This document shows, piece after piece, positions 16,244-24,455 of a stretch of DNA of 64,000 nt. The DNA lies in the NCBI RefSeq assembly GCF_020781835.1, contig NZ_JAJGNJ010000001.1:469070-533069 (forward strand), written 5' to 3'. Positions within the stretch are counted from its first letter, which is position 1; every line of letters begins with the position of its first letter. Under the pieces are notes generated by a model. The model was not told the DNA's origin. It saw nothing but the letters and a program-made list of their open reading frames with translations, and did not search any database. The DNA comes from Microbacterium testaceum. Its GTDB lineage: Bacteria; Actinomycetota; Actinomycetes; Actinomycetales; Microbacteriaceae. The translations under genes were made by a program, and so were the position numbers.

Positions 16244-17646
16244 CCGGGAGGCACCTGGCACCACGACAGGTCGAAGCCCTGGAGAGCGGCGAGCTCCTGC
16301 CCGGTGTCGATCTCGACCAGGTGGGTCTGCAGCCGCCCCGGCAGGGGCAGCTGGTAGCGGTCGAAGGGGTTGTCGATCGCTCGCGGCGCGATCAGGACGG
16401 CCGCGTAGCGGCCGCTCGGCGACACGCACGTCTGCAGCACCGTGTCGGTGCCGGGAACCTCGAGAAGGGGGCGCACCGCGCCGTCGGTGTCGACGTGGCC
16501 GATGGTCGTGGCCCGGTAGGCGCCGTCCGCGTCGATGTCGGCGAACGAACGGATCGTGCCCGCGCCCGCGCCGGGGACGGGTGTTGCGCGCCCCGGCATC
16601 CCCGGCGGGTCGACCGGCTCCTCGAGTGCTTCCTCGGACCCGTCCGTGAGGTTGATCTCGCGGATGCCCTCGAGCCGCTCGACGATCGCCACCGCAGATC
16701 CGCGCGCAATGCCGTCGATCGATACCGCGGTCCCCATCGGAGCGGCGTTGCCGCCCTCGGCGTCGGTGAGCAGCAGGCGGGAGTCGAAGGTCAGCACGAG
16801 CATGCTGTCGGTGTCGGGGACGAAGCGCCAGTCGGCCACCCGGACATCGCCACCGTCGAGCCCGACCTCGACCGGCGGCGCGTCGTCCGCCGCCGATGCC
16901 GTGAACAGCTTGCTCTCGCGTCCGCCGGCGGCACCCAGGGTGGCATCCGAGAAGGTGAACCCGACACGCTCGCCGCGGTCGGCGGACTGCAGGTTGGAGA
17001 CGAAGCCGGGCCCGGGCAGGGCGATGTCGTGCGCGTTCTGCCCGTCGAGGTCGGTGACGATGACGCGTGCCCGGTCGCCCTCGCGCACCGAGACGACGAG
17101 GTGGTTGGCGGTCGCCCGGAAGTCCTCGATGTGCTCGTGGGTGAAGACGGGCAGGCCTGCCTCGCCCTTCAGATCGGTGCGGAAGATGGTGTCGCCGTCG
17201 GCCGTGCCCCGCTGCATGAGGAACGCCTCGAGCGGCGGGGTCCGGAACGTCTCGCTCAACGTCGAGGCGGGGCCCGCGCCGAGTCCGCGCACGTCGCGGA
17301 CGGTCACGCGGTAGTCGGAGTCGTCGCGCAGCGGAAGGGTGAACCGGATGCCGACGCTGCGACCGGACGTGTCGACGGTGAAGGGGGTCGCGGGCTCGAC
17401 CTCGACCTGCGCCGGGTCGACATCCTCGAGGGACTGCGTCGTGGTGAGGATGACCCGGGCACCGGATGCCGCGACGGCGGCGGCCGGGTCGACCTGCACG
17501 TCGGTCACCCGGGGCCCTTGCGCGACGGACACGACGCCGCCGACGCCGCCGACGAGCACCAGGGCGCCGAGGACCGCCGCGAAGGCGAAGAGGAACCCGC
17601 GTCCGCGACGACGGCGAGCGCGGACACGCCGGGAATCAGTACTCAT
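16240..17646 (-). CDS. Membrane-anchored beta-propeller-like protein
   Basis: A 468-residue protein. A basic N-terminus and one membrane segment (about 17-42) precede an Ig-like domain (VTDVQVDPAAAVAASGARVI...). A large repetitive region follows, with blades such as ADWRFVPDTDSMLVLTFDSR and QTCVSPSGRYAAVLIAPRA, suggesting a WD40/TolB-like propeller on the outer face. It overlaps the upstream TIGR03943 gene by 11 nt and mpg by 4 nt. The function is unknown; its position suggests a link with zinc supply but nothing in the sequence shows metal binding. Confidence 0.72.
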   Translation of the reverse strand: MSTDSRRVRARRRRGRGFLFAFAAVLGALVLVGGVGGVVSVAQGPRVTDVQVDPAAAVAASGARVILTTTQSLEDVDPAQVEVEPATPFTVDTSGRSVGIRFTLPLRDDSDYRVTVRDVRGLGAGPASTLSETFRTPPLEAFLMQRGTADGDTIFRTDLKGEAGLPVFTHEHIEDFRATANHLVVSVREGDRARVIVTDLDGQNAHDIALPGPGFVSNLQSADRGERVGFTFSDATLGAAGGRESKLFTASAADDAPPVEVGLDGGDVRVADWRFVPDTDSMLVLTFDSRLLLTDAEGGNAAPMGTAVSIDGIARGSAVAIVERLEGIREINLTDGSEEALEEPVDPPGMPGRATPVPGAGAGTIRSFADIDADGAYRATTIGHVDTDGAVRPLLEVPGTDTVLQTCVSPSGRYAAVLIAPRAIDNPFDRYQLPLPGRLQTHLVEIDTGQELAALQGFDLSWCQVPPG

Positions 17647-18493
17647 ACGGATCCGCCGGCTCGTCGATGGCCGCCACCTGGTCGGCCCGGATCTCGAGCG
17701 CACCGTCGCCGGTGGAGCGCACCGTCCCGGTCACCGTCACCCACTGTCCCGTCGAGGGGGCCGACCCGGACGCGGTGATCGGCAGCCGTGCGGTCTGCGC
17801 GTCGATGACGCAGTGCGTGATGACGAGACGTGTGAGGTCGAACGTCGCCCCGTCCTGCCCGGGGGTGATGAAGCCGGTGAGCGTGACGGGCTTGCCGTCG
17901 AAGGTCTCGGGGTTGGTGGAGTGCGCGAAGATCGCCGACCAGTCGCCGATACCGAAGGTCGACGTATCACCCGAGGCCGCCAGCGTCACCACGTCGGAGC
18001 CGACGAACAGGGGCGGTGCGCCGACGTCGCGCGAGACGGCGAGCTCGGCGGAGAGCGAGGCGGGCGGGGTCAGCAGCACGGCCACGACCGCTCCCGAGGC
18101 GATGAGTCCCCCGCTGAAGGCCGCGATGCCGCCGGGCGTCAGGCGCGGACGAGCGGCGAGGTGCTCGTGCGCGGCGTGGTCGTGCGCGTCCGACGCGTCG
18201 ACGTGCTCGTGGTCGGCGTGCGCGAAGGCCTCGCGCCGGGCGCGTGCCGGGGCGGCGGCGTGGCCGTGCTCGTGGTCGTGACCATGGTCGGCCTCGGCAC
18301 CCAGCGGCAGGGCGAACGTCGCGATGGATCCGAGCAGCGCGATCACGGCCATCCCGACGGCGAACCACGCCGAGTCGGGATTGATGTACAGCGCGATGCG
18401 GCCGGTCAGCCACAGCGCGATCGTGGTGACGGCCAGGCACGCGGTGAGCCCGACCCCGAGCCAGCGCGTGGCGAGAGCACCCGTTCTAGACAA
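17636..18493 (-). CDS. TIGR03943-family membrane protein (YcgQ-like), histidine rich
   Basis: A 285-residue protein with two N-terminal membrane segments, a His/Asp-rich loop (HGHDHEHGH, then HADHEHVDASDAHDHAAHEH, about 68-115), a third membrane segment and an OB-like extracellular domain with VTLTGFITPG and LVITHCVIDAQTA. It is the usual partner of the COG0701 permease. The His-rich loop suggests zinc binding. The start is TTG 18493: a stop lies two codons upstream, there is no Shine-Dalgarno, and the gene overlaps the permease stop by 8 nt, so initiation must rely on coupling. Confidence 0.85.
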   Translation of the reverse strand: MSRTGALATRWLGVGLTACLAVTTIALWLTGRIALYINPDSAWFAVGMAVIALLGSIATFALPLGAEADHGHDHEHGHAAAPARARREAFAHADHEHVDASDAHDHAAHEHLAARPRLTPGGIAAFSGGLIASGAVVAVLLTPPASLSAELAVSRDVGAPPLFVGSDVVTLAASGDTSTFGIGDWSAIFAHSTNPETFDGKPVTLTGFITPGQDGATFDLTRLVITHCVIDAQTARLPITASGSAPSTGQWVTVTGTVRSTGDGALEIRADQVAAIDEPADPYEY

Positions 18494-19514
18494 GGAGGTT
18501 CACCACCGTCCCGAGGGCGAAGGCCGAAAGCACGACCACCGCGGTCAGCCCGACGAGCACGCGCGTGGTGAAGGTCGTGCGCAGCAGCGCGTACATCTTC
18601 AGATCGACGATGGGACCCACGACGAGGAACGCCACGAGGGAGCCCGGGGTGAAGGTCGAGGCGAACGACAGCGCGAAGAACGCGTCGACGTTCGAACACA
18701 GCGAAACCACGACGGCCAGCAGGATCATCGCCGCGATCGACAGCGCGGGGTCCGATCCGATCGCCAGCAGGGCGCTGCGCGGGACGAGCACCTGCACGGC
18801 GCCGGCGATCAGCGAGCCGATGATGAGGGCCGGCATCACCGACCGCAGCTCGACGACGAACTGCGCGAGCGACCGGCGCCCGCGGCCGCCGCGTTCCTGA
18901 ACGACGATCTCGCAGGTCTCGAGGAAGCGCTCGGTGAGGAGCGCGTCGGGATCCGGATGCCGGCTGTACAGCCACCCGATGAGGTTGGCGATGAGGTAGC
19001 CGCCGATGAGGCGGGCCACGAGGATGCCGTCGCTGAAACCGAACGCGGCATGCGTGCTGATGATGACGATCGGGTTCACGATCGGCGCGGCGACGAGGAA
19101 GGTGAGGGTGTCGGACACCCCGAAGCCGCGCATGAGCAGGCCGCGTGCGAACGGCACGTTGCCGCACTCGCACACCGGGATGAACATGCCCAGCAGCGAC
19201 AGCACCGCTCGGCGCGCCCAGGGCGTGCGCGGCATCCATCGTTCGATCGCCCCCGGCGGCACCCACACCTGCACGACGATCGACAGCAGCACGCCCAGCA
19301 CCACGAACGGCAGCGACTCGATGAGGACGCTGAGGGCGAGGGTCAGACCGTCCTGCGCGCGCGTGGGCAGCGGCGCCGGGAAGAACGTCGGGGCGAGCGC
19401 GTCGATGAGGAACAGCGCGGTGATGACGAGCACACCCAGGCCGAGCGCGACGAGGGTGCGGGAGGCGCCGGACCGCGGGGGAGCCGGCGCGGCGGTGCGA
19501 CTAGTCGTCGCCAC
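18486..19514 (-). CDS. Predicted permease, COG0701/DUF318 family (YcgR-like)
   Basis: A 342-residue protein with about eight membrane segments. The diagnostic motif PVCECGNVPFARGLL (about 118-132) is followed by FLVAAPIVNPIVI, and VVSLCSNVDAFFALSFA lies in the second half. Members of this family form a two-part membrane system with TIGR03943 proteins; the substrate is unproven, with metal or gas handling proposed. The start is GTG 19514, overlapping the end of zur by 14 nt. Confidence 0.85.
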   Translation of the reverse strand: MATTSRTAAPAPPRSGASRTLVALGLGVLVITALFLIDALAPTFFPAPLPTRAQDGLTLALSVLIESLPFVVLGVLLSIVVQVWVPPGAIERWMPRTPWARRAVLSLLGMFIPVCECGNVPFARGLLMRGFGVSDTLTFLVAAPIVNPIVIISTHAAFGFSDGILVARLIGGYLIANLIGWLYSRHPDPDALLTERFLETCEIVVQERGGRGRRSLAQFVVELRSVMPALIIGSLIAGAVQVLVPRSALLAIGSDPALSIAAMILLAVVVSLCSNVDAFFALSFASTFTPGSLVAFLVVGPIVDLKMYALLRTTFTTRVLVGLTAVVVLSAFALGTVVNLLV

Positions 19515-19908
19515 GCTCGCGGGCGCGCGCGCAGTCCGCACAGACGCCGAAGATGTCGACCACGTGCTCGGCCTGCGAGAACCCGTGCTGGGCGGCGGTG
19601 CGCTGCGCCCACTCCTCGACGGCGTCGGCCTCGATCTCGACGGCCACACCGCACGAGCGGCAGATCAGGTGGTGGTGGTGCCCGCGGGTCTCGCAGGCGC
19701 GGAAGAGGTTCTCGCCGTCCGGACTCTGCAGCGAGTCGGCGTCGCCGCGGGCGGCGAGGCCCGCAAGGGCGCGATACACGGTGGCCAGGCCGATGCCGGT
19801 GTTCTCGTCGCGCAGGGTGGCGTGCAGCGCCTGCGCGCTGACGAAGCCGCCGGCACCGGCGAGAGCTTCGCGCACGCGTTCGCGTTGCCACGTGTTGCGC
19901 TGAACCAT
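19501..19908 (-). CDS. zur: Fur-family zinc uptake regulator
   Basis: A 135-residue Fur protein. The helix-turn-helix spans about 15-65 (TGIGLATVYRALAGLAARGD). HHHHLICRSCG and VCADCARARE give the two CxxC pairs of the structural zinc site, and HHH residues with H107-type positions supply the sensor site. The neighbourhood (znuABC directly upstream, 41-nt gap) and a Zur-type box at 22651-22665 argue for zinc rather than iron. It is probably co-transcribed with znuACB, so it would be autoregulated through the same box. Confidence 0.9.
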   Translation of the reverse strand: MVQRNTWQRERVREALAGAGGFVSAQALHATLRDENTGIGLATVYRALAGLAARGDADSLQSPDGENLFRACETRGHHHHLICRSCGVAVEIEADAVEEWAQRTAAQHGFSQAEHVVDIFGVCADCARARERGDD

Positions 19909-19949
19909 GCGGGAAGTCTACCGAGGCGAGTAGTGAATCGGCTGGGCGG

Positions 19950-20810
19950 CTACACCGCCCGGGTGGTGCGGTCGCGACGTGCCCCGACGAGACGGCAGAC
20001 GAGGTAGATCACGAACGAGATCGTCGTGATGTAGGGGCTGACCGGCAGGGTCCCGGCGACGGCGAGCAGCACTCCACCCACGGCCGACACGAACCCGAAC
20101 AGTGCCGCCAACAGCGGCACCGACAGGGGACCGGATGCCACCCGCATCGCCGCGGCGGCCGGGGTGACCAGCAGAGCCATCACCAGGAGCGCGCCGATGA
20201 TGTGCACGGCGACGGCGACGATGAGCCCGAGCAGCAGCATGAACCCGAGCGACACCGCCGTGGTGGGGACTCCGCGAGCCGCGGCGGACTGCGGGTCGAG
20301 GGAGTCGAAGCGCAGCGGACGCCAGATCATCAGCAGCGCCACCAGCACCACCACGCCGATCACGACGAGCCATCCGAGCTGAGCGCTCTGGACCGACACG
20401 ATCTGCCCGGTGAGGAGGCTGAAGCGGGTGGCGCTGCGCCCGTTGTAGAGCGAGAGGCACAGGATGCCCACTCCCAGGCCGAACGGCATGAGCACGCCGA
20501 TGATCGAGTTGCGATCCCGCGCGCGGGCCCCCAGCAGGCCGATGATCGCCGCCGCGATGACCGACCCGACGATCGAACCCGAGACGACGTCGGCACCGAT
20601 GAGGAGGGCGACGGCGGCACCCGCGAACGACAGCTCGCTGATGCCGTGGACGGCGAAGGCCATGTCGCGCTGCATCACGAAGACGCCGATGAGACCGCCC
20701 ACGAGGCCGAGGACGGCGCCCGCGTAGACGGAGTTCTGCACGAGCTCGAGGATCGCGCCGTATTGGCTCACGCCGCCGAACAGCGCGTCGCCCACGTCGG
20801 ACCAGTTCAT
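19950..20810 (-). CDS. znuB: Zinc ABC transporter permease
   Basis: A 286-residue ABC-3 family permease with about eight hydrophobic segments. MAFAVHGISELSFAGAA is the conserved ZnuB/MntB region and GVPTTAVSLGFMLLLGLIVA a later one. Its ATG at 20810 overlaps the znuC stop by 4 nt. It forms the membrane channel for zinc delivered by the lipoprotein encoded at 21616. Confidence 0.93.
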   Translation of the reverse strand: MNWSDVGDALFGGVSQYGAILELVQNSVYAGAVLGLVGGLIGVFVMQRDMAFAVHGISELSFAGAAVALLIGADVVSGSIVGSVIAAAIIGLLGARARDRNSIIGVLMPFGLGVGILCLSLYNGRSATRFSLLTGQIVSVQSAQLGWLVVIGVVVLVALLMIWRPLRFDSLDPQSAAARGVPTTAVSLGFMLLLGLIVAVAVHIIGALLVMALLVTPAAAAMRVASGPLSVPLLAALFGFVSAVGGVLLAVAGTLPVSPYITTISFVIYLVCRLVGARRDRTTRAV

Positions 20811-21619
20811 ACGTCGTCCCCGTCGTGGTGGTGATGGGCTTCGTCGGCGTCGGGGGCGCCGACGACGACGAGTCGCCCGCCCGCCCGGGTCACGAACACC
20901 GGTGCGCCGTACAGCGCCGTCAAGGTCTCCGACGTGAGCACCTCGTCGGGGGTGCCGAGCGTGAATCGGCCGTGGGCGATGTAGAGGATGCGGTCCACGT
21001 GGGCGAGCACGGGGTTGATGTCGTGGGTGACCAGCAGCACGGCGGCCTCGCGTTCGCGGCGGTGCCGGTCGATGAGCCGCACGACCGCCTGCTGGTTCGC
21101 CAGGTCGAGGCTCGTCAGCGGCTCGTCGCACAGCAGCAGTCGCGGATCGTCGGCGAGGGCCTGTCCCACCCGCAGTCGCTGCTGCTCACCGCCGGAGAGC
21201 AGTCCGACCGGACGGTCGGCGAAGTCGGTGGCCCCGACGGCCTCGAGCAGTTCGTCGATGCGCGCGCGGTCCTTCCTCCGCGGCAGCGGCAGACCGAACC
21301 GGTGCCCGTCGACGCCGAGACCGACGATGTCGCGTCCGCGCAGCGGCGTCTCCCGCGGCAGCGGCCGTTGCTGCGGCACGTAGCCGATGCGGCGGTTCCC
21401 GGCGCGACGGACCGGGGAGCCGAGCGCCTCGATCGTGCCGCCGCTCAACCGCTCGAGGCCCAGGATGGCCCGCAGCAGCGTCGTCTTGCCCGAACCGCTC
21501 GGACCCAGGACCGCGACGAGCTCGCCGGGCTCGACGTCGAGGTCGAGCCCGGACCACAGCTCGCGTCCGCCGCGTTCGAGAGCGGCTCCGCGGATGCGCA
21601 GGGGGATGGCGTCGGTCAC
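20807..21619 (-). CDS. znuC: Zinc ABC transporter ATP-binding protein
   Basis: A 270-residue ATPase. Walker A is GPSGSGKTT (about 39-47), the Q-loop lies in YVPQQRPL, the signature is LSGGEQQRL, Walker B is LLLCDEP and the switch His is in VTHDINPVL. The C-terminus ends in a His/Asp tail (EAHHHHDGDDV), which is unusual for ZnuC and may bind or sense zinc in the cytoplasm. The start is GTG 21619, overlapping znuA by 4 nt. Confidence 0.93.
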   Translation of the reverse strand: MTDAIPLRIRGAALERGGRELWSGLDLDVEPGELVAVLGPSGSGKTTLLRAILGLERLSGGTIEALGSPVRRAGNRRIGYVPQQRPLPRETPLRGRDIVGLGVDGHRFGLPLPRRKDRARIDELLEAVGATDFADRPVGLLSGGEQQRLRVGQALADDPRLLLCDEPLTSLDLANQQAVVRLIDRHRREREAAVLLVTHDINPVLAHVDRILYIAHGRFTLGTPDEVLTSETLTALYGAPVFVTRAGGRLVVVGAPDADEAHHHHDGDDV

Positions 21620-22629
21620 GCCGCCAGGGCGTCCGACAGCGCGGTGATGTTGCTCTGCATCCACGAGAGGTAAGTCTGGCCCTCCGGGAGGGTCTCGGTG
21701 AACTCGAGCACCGGAATTCCCTTGGCCTCGGCCTCGTCCATGACCTGCGTGGTCTCGGCGCCGCCGGTCTGCGGGTTCACGATCATCAGCGAGATCTCGC
21801 CCGAGTCGATGAGCTGCAGCGACTCCAGCAGGGTCGCGGGCGGGACGTCCTGACCCTCTTCGACGGACTCGCTGAACTCGTTCGGCGTCGCGTTGGTCAG
21901 CCCCGCGGCCTCGATGAGGTAGACGGGCACGGGCTCGGTGACGAACACCTTCGCGCCGGCATCCTTCGCCTCGATCTGGCCGAGGGAGTCCTCGAGCCCG
22001 GCGATCTCCTGCACGAACGCGTCGGCGTTGGCGGTGAAGTCGGCCGCGTGGTCGGGGGCGAGCTCGCCGAGGTGCTCGGCGATGGCCTTCGCGAGGTCTT
22101 CCACGGTGTGCGGGTCGTACCAGACGTGCTCGTTGAAGCCCTCGATGTGGTCGTGGCCGTCGCCCTCGGCGTGGTCGTGGTCGTCGGCGCTCTCGCTCGG
22201 GGAGGCGGACGCCTCGTCGGCGTGCGCGTCGTCGTGCGACTCGGCGCCGGGGTAGTCGTGGTTGTACTCGACCGCCGTGAGGACCTCGGCATCCGATCCG
22301 CTGGCGTCGATCAGCGACTCCATGAACGAGTCGTACCCCGCGCCGTTCTCGATCACGAGCTGGGCGCCCTTGAGCGTGAGCTGGTCCTGCGCGCTGGCCT
22401 CGTACTCGTGCGGGTCCTGCGTGGGCGACGTGATGATCGAGGTGACGGTGACGAAGTCGCCGCCGATGGACTCGGCGATCGAGCCGTACACGTCGGTGGA
22501 TGCCACGACCGCCACCGTGCCGTCCGCACCCGCCGTGCTGCTGGAAGCGGGCGTGCTGCCGGCGCAACCGGCGAGGGCGAGCACGGAGGCCGCGCCGAGG
22601 ACGAGGGGAGCGAGGAGGCGTCGGGTCAT
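21616..22629 (-). CDS. znuA: Zinc-binding lipoprotein of ABC transporter
   Basis: A 337-residue cluster A-I metal-binding protein. MTRRLLAPLVLGAASVLALA followed by GC is a textbook lipoprotein signal with the Cys at residue 22. PTQDPHEYE contains the first metal His; a His/Asp/Glu-rich loop (about 125-165) typical of zinc-specific ZnuA follows, then EHVWYDPH with the next His. I prefer ATG 22629 over ATG 22638, because the latter overlaps the -10 box and 22629 fits a leaderless transcript. It is the first gene of the eight-gene zinc operon. Confidence 0.93.
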   Translation of the reverse strand: MTRRLLAPLVLGAASVLALAGCAGSTPASSSTAGADGTVAVVASTDVYGSIAESIGGDFVTVTSIITSPTQDPHEYEASAQDQLTLKGAQLVIENGAGYDSFMESLIDASGSDAEVLTAVEYNHDYPGAESHDDAHADEASASPSESADDHDHAEGDGHDHIEGFNEHVWYDPHTVEDLAKAIAEHLGELAPDHAADFTANADAFVQEIAGLEDSLGQIEAKDAGAKVFVTEPVPVYLIEAAGLTNATPNEFSESVEEGQDVPPATLLESLQLIDSGEISLMIVNPQTGGAETTQVMDEAEAKGIPVLEFTETLPEGQTYLSWMQSNITALSDALAA

Positions 22630-22637
22630 GGCATCCA

Positions 22638-22666
22638 TCGTAAACGGTAGTGATAACCGTTCTCAA
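22638..22666 (-). promoter_or_regulatory. Zur-regulated promoter of the zinc operon
   Basis: The plus strand at 22651-22665 reads TGATAACCGTTCTCA, a near-perfect 15-bp dyad that matches the TGANAAC-N-GTTNTCA pattern of actinobacterial Zur boxes. On the minus strand TTGAGA (22666-22661) and TTACGA (22643-22638) are spaced by 17 nt. The box covers the -35 and spacer, so Zur-Zn would block polymerase. Confidence 0.8.
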
Positions 22667-22709
22667 ATCGGCCGCACCTCGGTCTGCCTGAAGCCCGCAC
22701 TTCCCTCCG

Positions 22710-22776
22710 GCATAAACGCGATCCGCGCGCATAAACGCGCTCCCACCGTGTTTATGCGCGCAGCAAGCGTTTATGC
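22710..22776. repeat. Four-copy 67-bp palindromic element
   Basis: GCATAAACGC occurs at 22710 and 22729, and its inverse (GTGTTTATGC, GCGTTTATGC) at 22748 and 22767. The four copies are spaced exactly 19 bp and the whole is symmetric about 22743; 24 of 29 arm positions match by eye. It lies between the divergent znuA and MFS genes. Confidence 0.75.
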
Positions 22777-22855
22777 GGAGCGCACCTCGCGGTCGGCAGG
22801 TCGACGACGCCCTCGAAGACCCGCCTGCCCCACACGGGCGGATAGCCTGAGACGG

Positions 22856-24298
22856 ATGCCACGGGATGAGAACGCGCGAAGACGGCTCTCCCGAAGCACC
22901 CCGGACGGCGCGATCGTCGCCGTGCTCGCCCTCGCCGGTCTGTGCTCGTCGTTCCTGTTCACGCTCGTCGTGCCGATCCAGGCGAAGCTGCCCGAGCTGC
23001 TGAGTGCTTCACGGGACGACACGGCCTGGGTGGTGACGTCGACGCTCCTGGCGGCGGCCGTCATCACGCCGATCTCCGGGCGCTTGGGCGACATGTACGG
23101 CAAACGCCGCATCGTGCTCGTGCTCCTGGCCGTCATGATGCTCGGGTCGGTCATCGCCGCGCTCTCCCCCGGCATCATCGGCCTGATCATCGGCCGCGCG
23201 CTGCAGGGCGCCGTCGTCGGCGTCGTCCCGCTGGGCATCTCGATCCTCCGCGACGTCCTGCACGAGAACCGCGTCGACAGCGCGATCGCCCTGATGAGTG
23301 CGACGCTCGGGGTCGGCGGCGCGCTCGGCCTGCCGATCAGCGCACTCGTCGCGGAGCGGACCGACTGGCACTGGCTGTTCTGGATCGCCGCCGCGCTGGG
23401 TGCGGTGGTGTTCCTGCTCGTCCTCCGCGTCGTCCCCGTCAGCGTGCTGCGCACCGCCGGTCGCTTCGACTACGTCGGCGCCGCGGGACTCGCCGTGGGG
23501 CTGATCGGCGTGCTGCTCGCGGTGTCGCGCGGCAACTCGTGGGGGTGGACCTCACCGCTCACGCTCGGCCTGGCCGCCGGTGGCATCCTGGTCCTCGTCG
23601 TCTGGGGGTGGTACGAGCTGCGCATCCCGGAGCCGCTGCTCGATCTGCGCGTGGCCGCCCGGCGCCCCGTGCTGCTGACGAACCTCGCGTCGATCGCGAT
23701 GGGCTTCGCGCTGTTCACCTCGAACGTCGCGCACCCGCAGATCCTCGAGCTGCCCACCGCCACCGGCGTGGGTCTCGGGCTGTCACTGCTGACCGCGAGC
23801 CTGGTCGTCATGCCGTCCGGCCTGGTGATGATGGTGCTCTCACCGCTCTCGGGAGCACTGGCGCGGACCATCGGACCGCGCGTACTGCTGGTCGCCGGAT
23901 CGGTGTCGCTCATTCTCGCGTACGGGTTCAGCCTGATCTTCTCGACCGAGGTGTGGCACTTCGTGGTCGCGAACATCCTCATCGGCTTCGGGATCGGGTT
24001 CGGCTACGCCGCGATGCCGATGCTCATCATGCGCTCCGTGCCGCCCAGCGAGACCGGCGCGTCGAACGGACTCAACGCGCTCGCCCGCTCCCTCGGGACG
24101 AGCACGTCTGCGGCGGTGGTGGGCGTCGTGCTCGCGACCCTCGCGACGGGCGAGGGCGAGACCCGCGTCCCGACGGCGCAGGCCTTCGACCTCTCGTTCG
24201 CGCTGGGCCTGGGCGCCGCGATCGTCGCGCTCGTGCTGGCGCTGCTGATCCCCACGCGGCAGGCGCCGAGCGAGCGGCATCCCGCACTCCCGGATTAG
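22856..24298 (+). CDS. MFS drug exporter, DHA2 (14-TM) family
   Basis: A 480-residue transporter with about 14 membrane segments. Motif A is GRLGDMYGKRR (about 77-87), motif C-like GGALGLPISALV follows, and RFDYVGAAGLAVGLI is typical of EmrB/QacA relatives. It is a probable proton-driven exporter with unknown substrate. ATG 22856 has TAGCCT (22843-22848) 7 nt upstream, implying a leaderless mRNA; a long upstream in-frame extension is rejected. The four-copy palindrome lies about 70 bp upstream of this promoter and may control it. Confidence 0.9.
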   Translation: MPRDENARRRLSRSTPDGAIVAVLALAGLCSSFLFTLVVPIQAKLPELLSASRDDTAWVVTSTLLAAAVITPISGRLGDMYGKRRIVLVLLAVMMLGSVIAALSPGIIGLIIGRALQGAVVGVVPLGISILRDVLHENRVDSAIALMSATLGVGGALGLPISALVAERTDWHWLFWIAAALGAVVFLLVLRVVPVSVLRTAGRFDYVGAAGLAVGLIGVLLAVSRGNSWGWTSPLTLGLAAGGILVLVVWGWYELRIPEPLLDLRVAARRPVLLTNLASIAMGFALFTSNVAHPQILELPTATGVGLGLSLLTASLVVMPSGLVMMVLSPLSGALARTIGPRVLLVAGSVSLILAYGFSLIFSTEVWHFVVANILIGFGIGFGYAAMPMLIMRSVPPSETGASNGLNALARSLGTSTSAAVVGVVLATLATGEGETRVPTAQAFDLSFALGLGAAIVALVLALLIPTRQAPSERHPALPD

Positions 24299-24410
24299 GC
24301 GCCGCCGCCCCGCTCCTTCCCCGGCGAACGCGTCCGTTCGTTCGTGGCACGGCGCACGCGCACGGGGACCGGGCAGGGGTCGACGCGCGTCGGGCTGCCC
24401 CACACGCGAC

Positions 24411-24440
24411 AGCGGCGCCACCCCGAAGGGCGACGCCGCT
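24411..24440. terminator. Hairpin between convergent genes
   Basis: AGCGGCG pairs with CGCCGCT, with an inner CCC/GGG stem closed by a CGAA tetraloop. It sits between the MFS gene and the convergent secreted-protein gene and could end both transcripts. Confidence 0.6.
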
Positions 24441-24455
24441 GAGATCTCCCGCGGA

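Noticed and set aside
22710..22776. Evenly spaced repeats as a CRISPR array
   Set aside because: Units are only about 10 bp, two are inverted, spacers are 9 bp and no cas gene is present.
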